Shown here in pieces: positions 7,351-15,828 of a stretch of 64,000 bases of DNA. Position 1 is the first letter of the stretch; the number at the start of each line of letters is the position of its first letter. A program made the position numbers and the translations under genes. Origin of the DNA: an uncultured Clostridia bacterium. Lineage in GTDB: Bacteria > Bacillota > Clostridia > Christensenellales > QALW01. Below the pieces are notes generated by a model that saw only the letters and a program-made list of their open reading frames with translations, did no database searches and was not told the origin of the DNA. The DNA is taken from contig CAKSKV010000001.1 of NCBI GenBank assembly GCA_934465535.1, positions 186,001-250,000 of the forward strand, read 5' to 3'.

Positions 7351-9090
7351 TTATTCTTCCTTCATGGGCGGGACAAAGTTTTCTATTGCGCTGCGCAGCT
7401 TGGGGTGACGGATAACAAAATGGATAGCCGGCGCATTGCCCTTGGAAACGATAACAAACTGCTTTTCGTGAATGAAAATCTGAAGATTGCAAAATGCAAA
7501 GGCCGAATTTTCCTTGAGTATATAATTCGGGTGTGTGTCTGCAAAAAGTTCGGTTTGCTTGAGGTGGGCGGCGTACTCCTCAAAGCTGTATGCGATATTA
7601 TTTTGCGCAAACATTCCGGACAGCTCAAGCACGGGCGGTTTTTTACTGAATTCATCTGCGGTAAGAGCGGGTATTTCGTCCGTGACGGTGTTTTTTTCCA
7701 AAACGGATAAAATGCGCTGCCTGTAAGCGGCCGCATATTTGATTATTGCCTGCTGCTGCGCCGCATCGATGCCGCGGCGCGTGAGCATGTCGGCAAGCAG
7801 CTCCGGGCTTATTGTATACAGCGGCAGCGTGGAAAGAATGGCACGCCGTGCACCTGGCTTTTTAATATCGGAAAGCAGAAAGGTGTTGAATTCGTTTTCC
7901 CGCTCACTGCGGTAGATATCCATAAGCGGATATGCATCGGCAAGCATTTCCTGAGCGCGCCTGCGGTAATATTCCAGCTCGCGCTTTGATTTGGTAAGAT
8001 AGTATCTGCCGTCGGAGTGATACCCGGCAATTGCCTCCCCGGTAAGTGCGGCGGCGCCCGAAACCTTCAGAAGGTGCAGGAAAATGCCGTTCTGCGCGTT
8101 TTTGAAATAGTATGGAGAGATTTGTCCGGTCATATACATCGGAATCCAGCTTTCAAGACCCAGCATCATTTCGTCAAAAGAGCGGTCGATATTGTGTATC
8201 TGGTACAGATGCAGCCCCTTTTTCAGCATCATGGCCATGCCGAACATCCATTTTTTTGCGAAATCCTCGTTCTTGGCCATCTCCCTCATGGGCATATCGC
8301 TGTACATTATTACAGCCTCGTCGGATTTGGAAAGCACGGTGGCCTTCAGAAAATCCAACTCGCTTTCCATCATTTTCGATATGCCGTTGTAGGTTTTGCC
8401 GGACGGCAGCTGAAAGGGCGCGGAAGAAACTTTGAGCTCGTTGAAACGGATTATGTTTATATATTCATTAAGATCAAATTCATCAAGGCGGTTAAGAAAT
8501 TTTGATATGCTTCCGTCCGCGGTGTCATGCTCCGATTGACTGAGCAGCCAGCTTTTAATCAGGGTATACCGCGGCGAAATATCTCGGATGTCATCCGGAT
8601 CACAGTCTATAAGCTCGGCCACGGCGGAAATTTCGGGCTGCGTCTGCATCTCTCTTGCAGTAAAGGCGGCAATGGCGGAGGCGAACTGTTCGCAATCGCC
8701 GGGGTTTCTTGAGCCGCTGCGAATTCGGAAAATTGCGGAAGGGTCGTAGTTGGTATACTGACACAGGCGCGTAAGATTTATATTAAGCGCCGTAATGAGC
8801 ATGTTGAAGTTTTTGCGCAAGCTCTCTCTGTCGGCGGAGATAAAATCCTCGCAGTCAATAAAGGCTTGCTTCACGGAGGCTGCCGTTATGCCTTGTATTT
8901 CTTTTTTTGCCGCAATTTCGGCAATGGCGGAGCATAATTCCTCAAAGGCGCTGCTGTCCGATTCGGGAATACGCTCGCAGTTTCTGTATCGGCTGAGGGT
9001 GGCTTGGGAAATGCCGGAGAGCGTACATAATTCCTTGGCCGTGCAGGAGGTTTGAGAGATATATGCGTTTAGCTGCTCGTTGAATTTCAT
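7351..9090 (-). CDS. Large helix-turn-helix (XRE-like) protein of unknown function
   Basis: The 579-residue protein has an N-terminal XRE-type HTH (about residues 14-40: TAKELCTLSGISQATLSRYRN). A second, degenerate HTH-like region lies at about 93-125 (LNINLTRLCQYTNYDPSAIFRIRSG). The remaining 450 residues are mainly helical, with no recognised effector domain or catalytic motif. Such long XRE proteins are usually regulators with helical-repeat sensing domains, but that is inference. A GGAG ribosome site lies 10 bp before the ATG. The gene follows rsmA on the same strand with a 45-bp gap and probably shares its transcript. Confidence 0.65.
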   Translation of the reverse strand: MKFNEQLNAYISQTSCTAKELCTLSGISQATLSRYRNCERIPESDSSAFEELCSAIAEIAAKKEIQGITAASVKQAFIDCEDFISADRESLRKNFNMLITALNINLTRLCQYTNYDPSAIFRIRSGSRNPGDCEQFASAIAAFTAREMQTQPEISAVAELIDCDPDDIRDISPRYTLIKSWLLSQSEHDTADGSISKFLNRLDEFDLNEYINIIRFNELKVSSAPFQLPSGKTYNGISKMMESELDFLKATVLSKSDEAVIMYSDMPMREMAKNEDFAKKWMFGMAMMLKKGLHLYQIHNIDRSFDEMMLGLESWIPMYMTGQISPYYFKNAQNGIFLHLLKVSGAAALTGEAIAGYHSDGRYYLTKSKRELEYYRRRAQEMLADAYPLMDIYRSERENEFNTFLLSDIKKPGARRAILSTLPLYTISPELLADMLTRRGIDAAQQQAIIKYAAAYRQRILSVLEKNTVTDEIPALTADEFSKKPPVLELSGMFAQNNIAYSFEEYAAHLKQTELFADTHPNYILKENSAFAFCNLQIFIHEKQFVIVSKGNAPAIHFVIRHPKLRSAIENFVPPMKEE

Positions 9091-9135
9091 GGGCTACGCT
9101 CCGTTACGGTTAATATGTTTATAAAACCGACTTTA

Positions 9136-10005
9136 TTAGGTGTGCTGTTTGCCTTTTTCAAAGTACATGAACTCCGCAATGTGCGCAAAATTATCAAGGG
9201 AAAGCTTTTCGCCGCGCACGCTTAAATCAAGCCCGCACTGAGTGAGGATTTTTTCCGTATCCTCGCGCGAAAGGGAAAAGGCGTGCATCAGATTATTGGC
9301 ATAGGTTTTTCTTCTCATGGCAAAGGCGGCATGCATAACATCGAAAAACAGCTTTTCATCATGTACGCTTACTGCCGGTGCGCTGCGGCGCGAAAGGGTT
9401 ATTACCCTGCTTTCCACCTTTGGCGGCGGAAAAAAGCAGGCGGCAGGCAAGCGAGTGCGCAGCCGCGGTATGCAATAATACTGCACGGCGCAGCTGAGGC
9501 TGCCGTATTCCGCCGTGCCGGGCGCGGCGGCCATTCTGTTTGCCACCTCGCGCTGCACAAGAACGGTAAGGCTGTCGTAGGGCAGGCCGCTTTGCAGCAG
9601 GCGCATAATTATGGGAGTTGTTATGTAATATGGGAGGTTTGCCACCAGCTTGAAGCCGGGGGTGAGATGCTGATGATACAGCTCCTCGAGATTGAGCTTG
9701 AGAAAATCGGCGTTTATTACCTCGGCGTTGAAGCCCTCCAGAGTTTCCGCAAGTACGGGCAGCAGGGTTTTGTCGATCTCCACCGCAGTAACGCGGGCGC
9801 CGCGTTTTGCCATAACACGGGTAAGAGTGCCGGCACCCGGCCCTATTTCCAGCACGGTGTCGCCCTTTTTTATATCGGCATCATCGGCAATTGCCGACAA
9901 AATGCGCTCATCACAGAGAAAATTTTGGCCAAGGCTTTTGGAAAAGCCGAATCCGTGCTTTTGCAGCAGGTCTTTTAAGGTAAGACCGTCAAGTTTTTCT
10001 ATCAT
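9136..10005 (-). CDS. rsmA: 16S rRNA (adenine1518/1519-N6) dimethyltransferase
   Basis: The KsgA/RsmA protein dimethylates two adjacent adenines near the 3' end of 16S rRNA during small-subunit maturation. Visible motifs are SKSLGQNFLCD at the N terminus, SAM motif I LEIGPGAGTLT, the acidic AVEID and catalytic NLPYYITTP. Length (289 residues) is normal. The start MIEKL was chosen because GAGGAG lies four bases upstream; the ATG four codons earlier overlaps that site. Transcription probably continues into the XRE-like gene. Confidence 0.94.
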   Translation of the reverse strand: MIEKLDGLTLKDLLQKHGFGFSKSLGQNFLCDERILSAIADDADIKKGDTVLEIGPGAGTLTRVMAKRGARVTAVEIDKTLLPVLAETLEGFNAEVINADFLKLNLEELYHQHLTPGFKLVANLPYYITTPIIMRLLQSGLPYDSLTVLVQREVANRMAAAPGTAEYGSLSCAVQYYCIPRLRTRLPAACFFPPPKVESRVITLSRRSAPAVSVHDEKLFFDVMHAAFAMRRKTYANNLMHAFSLSREDTEKILTQCGLDLSVRGEKLSLDNFAHIAEFMYFEKGKQHT

Positions 10006-10316
10006 TATACTCCTCACTGCCGTTTGATATATGCCTGAATGCAGTTAAAAATTATGGTTTCTGAAAGGTAAAACGGTGTGTAATCGTCTGTTCGTGCCGC
10101 CGATGCTGCTTTTGCGCCGTGACCGTAAAAATGTGCAGAACATAAAGCGGCATGCAGATATAATCACATTATGAATTATACACTATTGCCGCCCATTGTG
10201 CAATAAGATATAAACGGCGTGTTTTTTGAGGTGCACCAAAGAAGGCGCACAAACGCACACTATGAGAATTAAGCTGTCATTAAAGCGGGAAGAAAAGGGT
10301 TTTATGAAAAAATATA
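10006..10316. other. Intergenic region between rsmA and the feo control region
   Basis: This is a divergent-promoter region without a supported reading frame. It is AT-rich and should hold the rsmA promoter on the minus strand, but no clear -35/-10 pair stands out. Confidence 0.35.
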
Positions 10317-10345
10317 TTGACAATGTAAAGCCGGAATGATAACAT
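10317..10345 (+). promoter_or_regulatory. Promoter of the feo operon
   Basis: A perfect TTGACA (10317-10322), a 17-bp spacer and TAACAT (10340-10345). The expected start is near 10352. Both hexamers lie inside the arms of a 10-bp inverted repeat. Confidence 0.7.
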
Positions 10346-10351
10346 TGTCAA
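10317..10351. promoter_or_regulatory. Perfect 10-bp inverted repeat spanning the feo promoter
   Basis: TTGACAATGT (10317-10326) and its exact complement ACATTGTCAA (10342-10351), 15 bp apart. The left arm contains the whole -35 box and the right arm covers most of the -10 box. There is no T-run, so it is not a terminator; it is a candidate operator or a palindromic promoter. Confidence 0.55.
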
Positions 10352-10357
10352 ACAAAA

Positions 10358-10373
10358 GTTAGTACGGACTAAC
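10358..10373. promoter_or_regulatory. Putative iron-regulator (DtxR/IdeR-like) operator
   Basis: The palindrome GTTAGT-ACGG-ACTAAC lies just after the predicted transcription start of feoA. Its half sites resemble the GTTAG/CTAAC core of DtxR/IdeR-family boxes, and the position would let a repressor block transcription when iron is plentiful. The regulator itself is not in this window. Confidence 0.6.
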
Positions 10374-10428
10374 AATACCGGAGCGCAAAAAATGCAATAC
10401 GGATAAAACGGCAGGGGGAATAAAGCAC

Positions 10429-10665
10429 ATGACCTTAAATAAACTTGAAGTAGGAAAAACAGCGGTAATACGCAGTGTGGGCGGCAAGGGCGAGCTGCGC
10501 CTGCGTTTGCTTGATATGGGGCTTATACCGCGTACACGGGTGAAAATGCAGAAGATAGCGCCCATGGGCGATCCGCTTGAGATACAGGTGCGCGGGTATG
10601 AGCTTACGCTTCGGGCGGAGGATGCAGCGGGCATAGAGATAGAACCGGAGGAGGAAAAGGCATGA
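10429..10665 (+). CDS. feoA: Ferrous iron transport protein A
   Basis: The 78-residue SH3-like FeoA domain shows the conserved GELRLRLLDMGLIPRTRV core and a C-terminal basic/hydrophobic pattern (LRAEDAAGIEI). FeoA is a cytosolic partner that modulates FeoB. The ribosome site GGGGGAA (10414-10420) is exactly complementary to UUCCCCC in the loop of the small RNA at 7040-7216. The gene overlaps feoB by 4 bp (ATGA), so the two are translationally coupled. Confidence 0.92.
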   Translation: MTLNKLEVGKTAVIRSVGGKGELRLRLLDMGLIPRTRVKMQKIAPMGDPLEIQVRGYELTLRAEDAAGIEIEPEEEKA

Positions 10666-12671
10666 TATTTGCGCTTGCGGGAAATCAGAATTGCGGCAAA
10701 ACCACGCTTTTCAACGCACTTACCGGATCTAATCAGCATGTGGGGAACTTCCCCGGCGTTACCGTGGATCAGAAAAGCGGTACGATAAAGGGCGTAAAGG
10801 ATTGCTCAGTTGTGGATCTGCCCGGTATATATTCTTTGCGCCCGTATACCCAGGAGGAGATTGTCACAAGGGATTTTGTAATTGACGGAAAGCCCGACGG
10901 CATTATTAACATAGTTGACGCCACAAATATAGAGCGCAATATGTATCTTACTTTGCAGCTGCTGGAACTGCGTGTACCTATGGTGCTTGCACTTAACATG
11001 ATGGATGAGGTACGCGCAAACGGCGGCACGGTGGATGTGCAGAAAATGAGTCAGGCGCTTGGGATTCCGGTGGTTCCGATAAGCGCAGCCAAGGGCGAGG
11101 GTATAAGCGAGCTTATTGATAAAGCCGTGCAGACTGCCAAAAGCCGAACGCTTCCTGCGGTGTCCGATTTCTGCGACGATGCTTCGCCGGTTCACAGATG
11201 TATTCATGCAGTAATTCATTTGATTCAGGATCATGCCGATAATGTCGGGATTCCGGCGCGCTTCTGTGCGGTTAAGCTCATAGAGGGCGATAAGGAAATG
11301 GAAAAGCGTTTGGAGCTTGATAAAAACGAAACCGAACTGCTGGAGCACTGCGTGGTGGAAATGGAGGACGCTACGGGCTTTGACCGCAATGAGGCGCTGG
11401 CGGATATGCGTTATACCTTTATAGAAAAGGTAACACAGAGTGCGGTAGTTAAATGCCATGAGAGCAGGGAGCACAGCCGCAGCGTTAAGATCGACCGTGT
11501 GCTTACCGGCAAATACACTGCATTGCCCGTGTTTTTTGCAGTGATGCTGTTAGTATTCTGGCTTACATTTGATGTTATCGGACAACGGTTGTCTGATTTG
11601 CTTTCCCTCGGCATAGATGCTTTATCCGCAGCCGCAGACAAGGGGCTTACGGCATACGGCATAAATCCTGTGGTGCACAGCCTGATAATTGACGGCATTT
11701 TTACCGGAGTAGGCAGCGTGCTGAGCTTTTTGCCCATAATAGTTACTCTGTTTTTCTTTCTGTCCATTCTTGAAGACACGGGGTATATGGCACGCATTGC
11801 CTTTGTTATGGATAAGCTGCTGCGGCATATCGGCTTATCCGGGCGCAGCTTTGTGCCGATGCTTATAGGCTTTGGCTGTACCGTTCCCGCTATTATGGCT
11901 ACAAGAACGGTATCCAGCGACCGCGACCGTAAAATGACCATTCTGCTTACCCCCTATATGAGCTGTTCGGCAAAGATACCGATTTATGCCGTTTTCAGTG
12001 CGGCCTTTTTCCCCAAGCACGCAGCGCTTGTTATGATAGGGCTGTATGTTACCGGCATTATATTGGGGATCATTGTGGCGCTTATACTTAAAAACACCGC
12101 CTTTCGCGGCAATCCGGTGCCTTTTGTTATGGAATTGCCGAATTACCGCCTTCCTTCGTTTAAAAGCGTTATGCTGCTGCTTTGGGAAAAGGCAAGGGAT
12201 TTTCTTGAGCGTGCCTTTACTGTGATTTTTGTTGCCTCCATAGTAATATGGTTTTTGCGCACATTTGATACAAAACTCAATGTCGTGGAGGATTCCTCGC
12301 AAAGCCTGCTTGCGCTTGTGGGGCGCTTTATTGCTCCGGCCTTTGCGCCGCTCGGCTTTGGCGATTGGCGTGCCGTTACTTCGCTCATTTCCGGCTTTAC
12401 GGCCAAGGAAGCGGTTGTAAGCACTATGGCGGTGCTGATGGGCACAAGCGTAAATGAGCTGGGCGGAGCGCTTTCCGCACTGTTTACGCCGCTTTCGGCG
12501 CTGAGCTTTTTGGTGTTTACATTGCTTTATACGCCCTGTGTTGCGGCAATTGCCACCGTGCGGCGCGAGCTTCATTCGCGCGGCGCAACCTTGGGAGTGG
12601 TGCTTATGCAGTGCGGGGTTGCATATCTTGCGGCGCTTGCCGTTTGGCAGATAGGAAGTCTTTTTGTATGA
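10662..12671 (+). CDS. feoB: Ferrous iron transporter FeoB
   Basis: This membrane permease takes up Fe(II) and has an N-terminal GTPase domain. G1 is GNQNCGKTTLFN (about 7-18), G3 is DLPGIYSL and G4 is NMMD. The C-terminal half contains Gate motifs (MLIGFGCTVPAIMATRT; MSCSAKIPIYAVF) and about eight to ten membrane helices. The 669-residue length is typical. Its stop overlaps the start of the small Cys-rich partner gene (ATGA). Confidence 0.95.
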   Translation: MIFALAGNQNCGKTTLFNALTGSNQHVGNFPGVTVDQKSGTIKGVKDCSVVDLPGIYSLRPYTQEEIVTRDFVIDGKPDGIINIVDATNIERNMYLTLQLLELRVPMVLALNMMDEVRANGGTVDVQKMSQALGIPVVPISAAKGEGISELIDKAVQTAKSRTLPAVSDFCDDASPVHRCIHAVIHLIQDHADNVGIPARFCAVKLIEGDKEMEKRLELDKNETELLEHCVVEMEDATGFDRNEALADMRYTFIEKVTQSAVVKCHESREHSRSVKIDRVLTGKYTALPVFFAVMLLVFWLTFDVIGQRLSDLLSLGIDALSAAADKGLTAYGINPVVHSLIIDGIFTGVGSVLSFLPIIVTLFFFLSILEDTGYMARIAFVMDKLLRHIGLSGRSFVPMLIGFGCTVPAIMATRTVSSDRDRKMTILLTPYMSCSAKIPIYAVFSAAFFPKHAALVMIGLYVTGIILGIIVALILKNTAFRGNPVPFVMELPNYRLPSFKSVMLLLWEKARDFLERAFTVIFVASIVIWFLRTFDTKLNVVEDSSQSLLALVGRFIAPAFAPLGFGDWRAVTSLISGFTAKEAVVSTMAVLMGTSVNELGGALSALFTPLSALSFLVFTLLYTPCVAAIATVRRELHSRGATLGVVLMQCGVAYLAALAVWQIGSLFV

Positions 12672-12883
12672 TTATGACTGCGGCGGATTACATTGTTCTT
12701 GCAGTAATATTTGCGCTGGCAGCAGCGGCACTGGTGCGCTGCCTTAGCAAAGGAGGATGCAGTTGCGGCTGCTCGGGGGGCTCGGGCTGTCCGGGGTGCG
12801 CCAATGGTCAAAGCAGACGCTGTGAAAGCTGTAAAAGCTGCAAAAATAAGAAATACGGCGAGGAGAACAAACAGAATAAATAG
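12668..12883 (+). CDS. FeoB-associated Cys-rich membrane protein
   Basis: The 71-residue protein has one N-terminal membrane helix (YIVLAVIFALAAAALV) and a Cys-dense cytosolic tail (GGCSCGCSGGSGCPGCANG, then RRCESCKSCK). This matches the small FeoB-associated family found at the end of clostridial feo operons, which may bind iron or assist FeoB; its exact role is not established. The ATG at 12668 was chosen because it overlaps the feoB stop. A longer in-frame start at 12611 would lie deep inside feoB. Confidence 0.88.
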   Translation: MIMTAADYIVLAVIFALAAAALVRCLSKGGCSCGCSGGSGCPGCANGQSRRCESCKSCKNKKYGEENKQNK

Positions 12884-12893
12884 TTCTTGAAGG

Positions 12894-12955
12894 CCGTACG
12901 CATTATTGCTTATTCGGAAGTGTATGCTTTTGATGAGCATGGGCGTACGGTTTTC
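12894..12955 (+). terminator. Probable terminator of the feo operon
   Basis: The outer stem is CCGTACGC/GCGTACGG (12894-12901, 12943-12950) and an inner stem is ATGCT/AGCAT (12924-12940), followed by TTTTC. The large interior loop makes it less canonical than the other terminators here. Confidence 0.5.
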
Positions 12956-13136
12956 ATATAATGCATATATGATGACCGAAATGAAGCTTGCGCCTGCTTA
13001 TGTGTCGGATGCAGCATAAAGTGCCGGCGGCGTGAAAACAGAGAATGTGCAGGCGTGTAAAAGAAAGAGACGGACAAACTTAAGACCGTACTTTTCGGGT
13101 TTTAATGCCGAAATTCGGCAAAATTCGATTACATTC

Positions 13137-13165
13137 TTTACAACGGCACCGTTAGGTGGTATACT
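13137..13165 (+). promoter_or_regulatory. Promoter of the ydjI-ydjG-ydjH-like operon
   Basis: TTTACA (13137-13142), a 17-bp spacer and TATACT (13160-13165), leaving a leader of about 120 nt before the ydjI-like gene. The pattern is housekeeping sigma-A. In B. subtilis the homologous operon is controlled by sigma-W, and I see no AAC/CGTA-type sigma-W signature here. Confidence 0.65.
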
Positions 13166-13292
13166 GAAACGGATAACAATTCCGAAGCCTTACCCGATGG
13201 GCGCGGGCGAACATACCCGCTGCTGCAAGTCGTCATCCGGCAAAGGCGATATCGGAATTTATAAAATCAAATATTTTTCGGAGGTTGCGGTT

Positions 13293-14654
13293 ATGGGTCT
13301 TATTAAAGCAGGCATAGGCGCCTTGGGCGGAACTCTTGCGGATCAGTGGAAGGAATTCTTCTATTGTGAGGCGCTTCCCAAAGAGGTGCTTGTTACCAAG
13401 GGACAGAAGGTTATAGGAAACCGTTCTTCAAACACCAAGGGCAGCGATAATATAATTACAAACGGTTCGGGAATTGCGGTGGCGGACGGCCAGTGCATGA
13501 TGATCGTGGAGCAGGGCAAGGTGGTAGAGGTATGCGCCGAGCCCGGTGAATTTACATACGATTCCTCCACGGAGCCCAGCATTTTTTCCGGCAGCCTCGG
13601 TCAAAGCATAAAGGAAACCTTCAAAACCATAGGCAAGCGTTTTACATACGGCGGGGACACGGGCAAGGATCAGCGGGTATACTACATAAACACCAAGGAG
13701 ATAATGGAAAACCGTTTCGGAACGGCAAACCCCGTGCCTTTCAGGGTTGTTGATTCCAAAATCGGGCTGGACATCGATGTGGCCATACGCTGTTCCGGCG
13801 TTTATTCCTACCGCATTGAGGACCCGATTCTGTTTTATACAAATGTATGCGGTAATGTAAGCAAGGAATTTACAAGAGACGAGATAGACACTCAGCTCAA
13901 GCAGGAGTTTATAAGCGCGCTTCAGCCTGCCTTCGGTCAGCTTTCGCAGATGGAGCTGCGCCCCAACCAGATAGTGCTGCATAATACCGATCTGGAAAAT
14001 GCCATGAATAAAACGCTGTCCGAAAAATGGGGAGAGCTGCGCGGATTAAAGGTGGTAAGCATTGCAATGGGTTCCGTAACGCTGCCCGAGGAGGATGCGG
14101 AGCTGATAAAGCAGGCGCAGAGGACCGCTATCATGCGCGATCCCAACATGGCGGCGGCCACCCTTGTGGGCGCGCAGGCCGATGCAATGAAGGCGGCGGC
14201 TTCAAACGAAAACGGCGCAATGACAGGCTTTATGGGAATGGGAATGGCGATGAACGCAGGCGGCGGCAACGCGCAGAATCTTTTTGCAATGGGACAGAGC
14301 CAAAATGCTGCGTCCGACAGCTGGAAATGCTCCTGCGGAAAAACCGTAAGCGGCAATTTTTGCCCCAACTGCGGTGCGAAGAAGCCGGAGGCGGTTAAAA
14401 AGGAAGGCTGGAAGTGCTCCTGCGGTGCCGAGGCTTACGGAAAATTCTGCCCCGAGTGCGGCGCGAAACGCCCGGAAAGCGGGACATGGACCTGCTCCTG
14501 CGGCGCGATAAATAAGGGAAAATTCTGTTCGGAATGCGGTGCTAAAAAGCCCGAAGCAGAAGCAAAACGCCGCTGCGGCAAATGCGGCTGGGAGCAGGAG
14601 GATATGACCAAAACTCCACGCTTCTGCCCTGAGTGCGGCGCACCCCTGGAGTAA
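13293..14654 (+). CDS. ydjI: SPFH-domain protein with C-terminal zinc ribbons (YdjI-like)
   Basis: The start MGLIKAG follows CGGAGG by 8 bp; codons upstream of it in the same frame are leader, because the promoter lies within them. The 453-residue protein has an SPFH/band-7-like N-terminal domain of the YdjI ('virion core-like') family (about 1-290). A Gly/Met-rich linker follows, then four CxC...CxxC zinc ribbons (WKCSCGKTVSGNFCPNCG and relatives, about 345-452). In B. subtilis YdjI works with YdjG, YdjH and the phage-shock protein PspA at damaged membranes. No pspA is adjacent here. A second SPFH protein is encoded at 24267-25409. Confidence 0.8.
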   Translation: MGLIKAGIGALGGTLADQWKEFFYCEALPKEVLVTKGQKVIGNRSSNTKGSDNIITNGSGIAVADGQCMMIVEQGKVVEVCAEPGEFTYDSSTEPSIFSGSLGQSIKETFKTIGKRFTYGGDTGKDQRVYYINTKEIMENRFGTANPVPFRVVDSKIGLDIDVAIRCSGVYSYRIEDPILFYTNVCGNVSKEFTRDEIDTQLKQEFISALQPAFGQLSQMELRPNQIVLHNTDLENAMNKTLSEKWGELRGLKVVSIAMGSVTLPEEDAELIKQAQRTAIMRDPNMAAATLVGAQADAMKAAASNENGAMTGFMGMGMAMNAGGGNAQNLFAMGQSQNAASDSWKCSCGKTVSGNFCPNCGAKKPEAVKKEGWKCSCGAEAYGKFCPECGAKRPESGTWTCSCGAINKGKFCSECGAKKPEAEAKRRCGKCGWEQEDMTKTPRFCPECGAPLE

Positions 14655-14679
14655 GCTTTTTTAGATGCATTTATTATAA

Positions 14680-14704
14680 GCCCGGGTATCAGGCATGCCC
14701 GGGC
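14680..14704 (+). other. GC-rich hairpin between ydjI-like and ydjG-like genes
   Basis: A perfect 7-bp stem GCCCGGG/CCCGGGC with an 11-nt loop and no following T-run. It could protect the upstream mRNA or attenuate the operon. It lies 14 bp before the strong AAGGAGG ribosome site of the next gene. Confidence 0.4.
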
Positions 14705-14730
14705 GATCTGCTTGTTAAGGAGGATGAGCT

Positions 14731-15816
14731 TTGACTGTATTACAGGAATATAAATGCCCGTGCTGCGGCGGGGCGATAGAGTTTGACAGCTCTGTTCAGA
14801 AAATGAAGTGCCCGTATTGCGATACGGAATTTGAGATGGAAACCCTTAAAAGCTATGACGAGGAGCTTAAAAGCGAAAAGGGCGACGATATGCGCTGGGA
14901 GGCTCCGGGCAGCGGTCAGTGGAATATCGACGAGGAGACGGGACTGCGCTCATATGTATGCAAGTCCTGCGGAGGCGAGATAATCACCGACGCAAACACG
15001 GTGGCAACATCCTGCCCGTTTTGCGACAACCCCGTGGTGCTGATGCAGCAGGTGGCGGGTACGCTGCGCCCGGATTATGTTATTCCCTTCAAGCTGGATA
15101 AAAAGGCAGCTAAAGAGGGGTTGGCGCGGCACCTTACCGGCAAGCGGCTGTTGCCGAAGGTGTTCAAGGATCAGAACCATATTGATGAGATAAAAGGCGT
15201 ATATGTGCCGTTTTGGCTTTTTGATACAAATGCCGATGCCAATGTGCGCTACCGTGCAACAAAGGTGCGTTCATGGAGCAGCTCAGATTACGATTATACC
15301 GAAACAAGCCATTTTATGGTGCTGCGGGGCGGCAATATAGCCTTTGAGCATGTGCCGGTGGACGGATCGGTAAAAATGCCGGACGATCTTATGGAATCCA
15401 TAGAGCCGTATGATTTTTCGGAGGCGGTGGATTTCCAAACGGCATACCTTGCAGGATATCTTGCGGATAAATATGATGTTTCTGCGCAGGACAGCGAGGA
15501 AAGAGCCAACAAACGCGTAAAAACCTCTACGGAGGAGGCGTTTGCAGGGACGGTCAACGGCTATACAACAGTGAATGTTGAGCAGAGCAATGTACATTTG
15601 AGCGACGGCAGCACCAAATATGCGCTGTATCCGGTGTGGCTGCTGAACACCACATGGAACGGACAAAAATATGTTTTTGCAATGAACGGTCAGACCGGGC
15701 GCTTTGTGGGCGATTTGCCGGTGGATAAAGCGGCAGCGCGAAAATGGACGCTTGGGCTTACTGCACTGTTCGGAGTTATCACATACGGGCTTGCATGGCT
15801 TATACATCTGCTGTAA
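14731..15816 (+). CDS. ydjG: TFIIB-type zinc-ribbon membrane protein (YdjG-like)
   Basis: The 361-residue protein has two zinc ribbons at the N terminus (CPCCGGAIEFD...CPYCDTEF, about 9-34; CKSCGGEII...CPFCDNPV, about 77-104). A central conserved domain with a V-PFWLFD motif follows, and a hydrophobic helix lies at the extreme C terminus (GLTALFGVITYGLAWLIHLL). This is the YdjG architecture; YdjG and YdjH form the membrane unit that recruits PspA in B. subtilis. The TTG start lies 6 bp after AAGGAGG, and the nearby ATG is out of frame. Confidence 0.8.
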   Translation: MTVLQEYKCPCCGGAIEFDSSVQKMKCPYCDTEFEMETLKSYDEELKSEKGDDMRWEAPGSGQWNIDEETGLRSYVCKSCGGEIITDANTVATSCPFCDNPVVLMQQVAGTLRPDYVIPFKLDKKAAKEGLARHLTGKRLLPKVFKDQNHIDEIKGVYVPFWLFDTNADANVRYRATKVRSWSSSDYDYTETSHFMVLRGGNIAFEHVPVDGSVKMPDDLMESIEPYDFSEAVDFQTAYLAGYLADKYDVSAQDSEERANKRVKTSTEEAFAGTVNGYTTVNVEQSNVHLSDGSTKYALYPVWLLNTTWNGQKYVFAMNGQTGRFVGDLPVDKAAARKWTLGLTALFGVITYGLAWLIHLL

Positions 15817-15828
15817 GGGGGAAAGGGT

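Noticed and set aside
10317..10351. Terminator of an upstream transcript
   Set aside because: A 15-nt loop, no GC-rich stem and no T-run; the arms coincide with promoter boxes instead.
13032..13292. An 87-residue N-terminal extension of the YdjI-like protein
   Set aside because: The promoter TTTACA-17-TATACT lies inside this stretch and a perfect ribosome site precedes the ATG at 13293.
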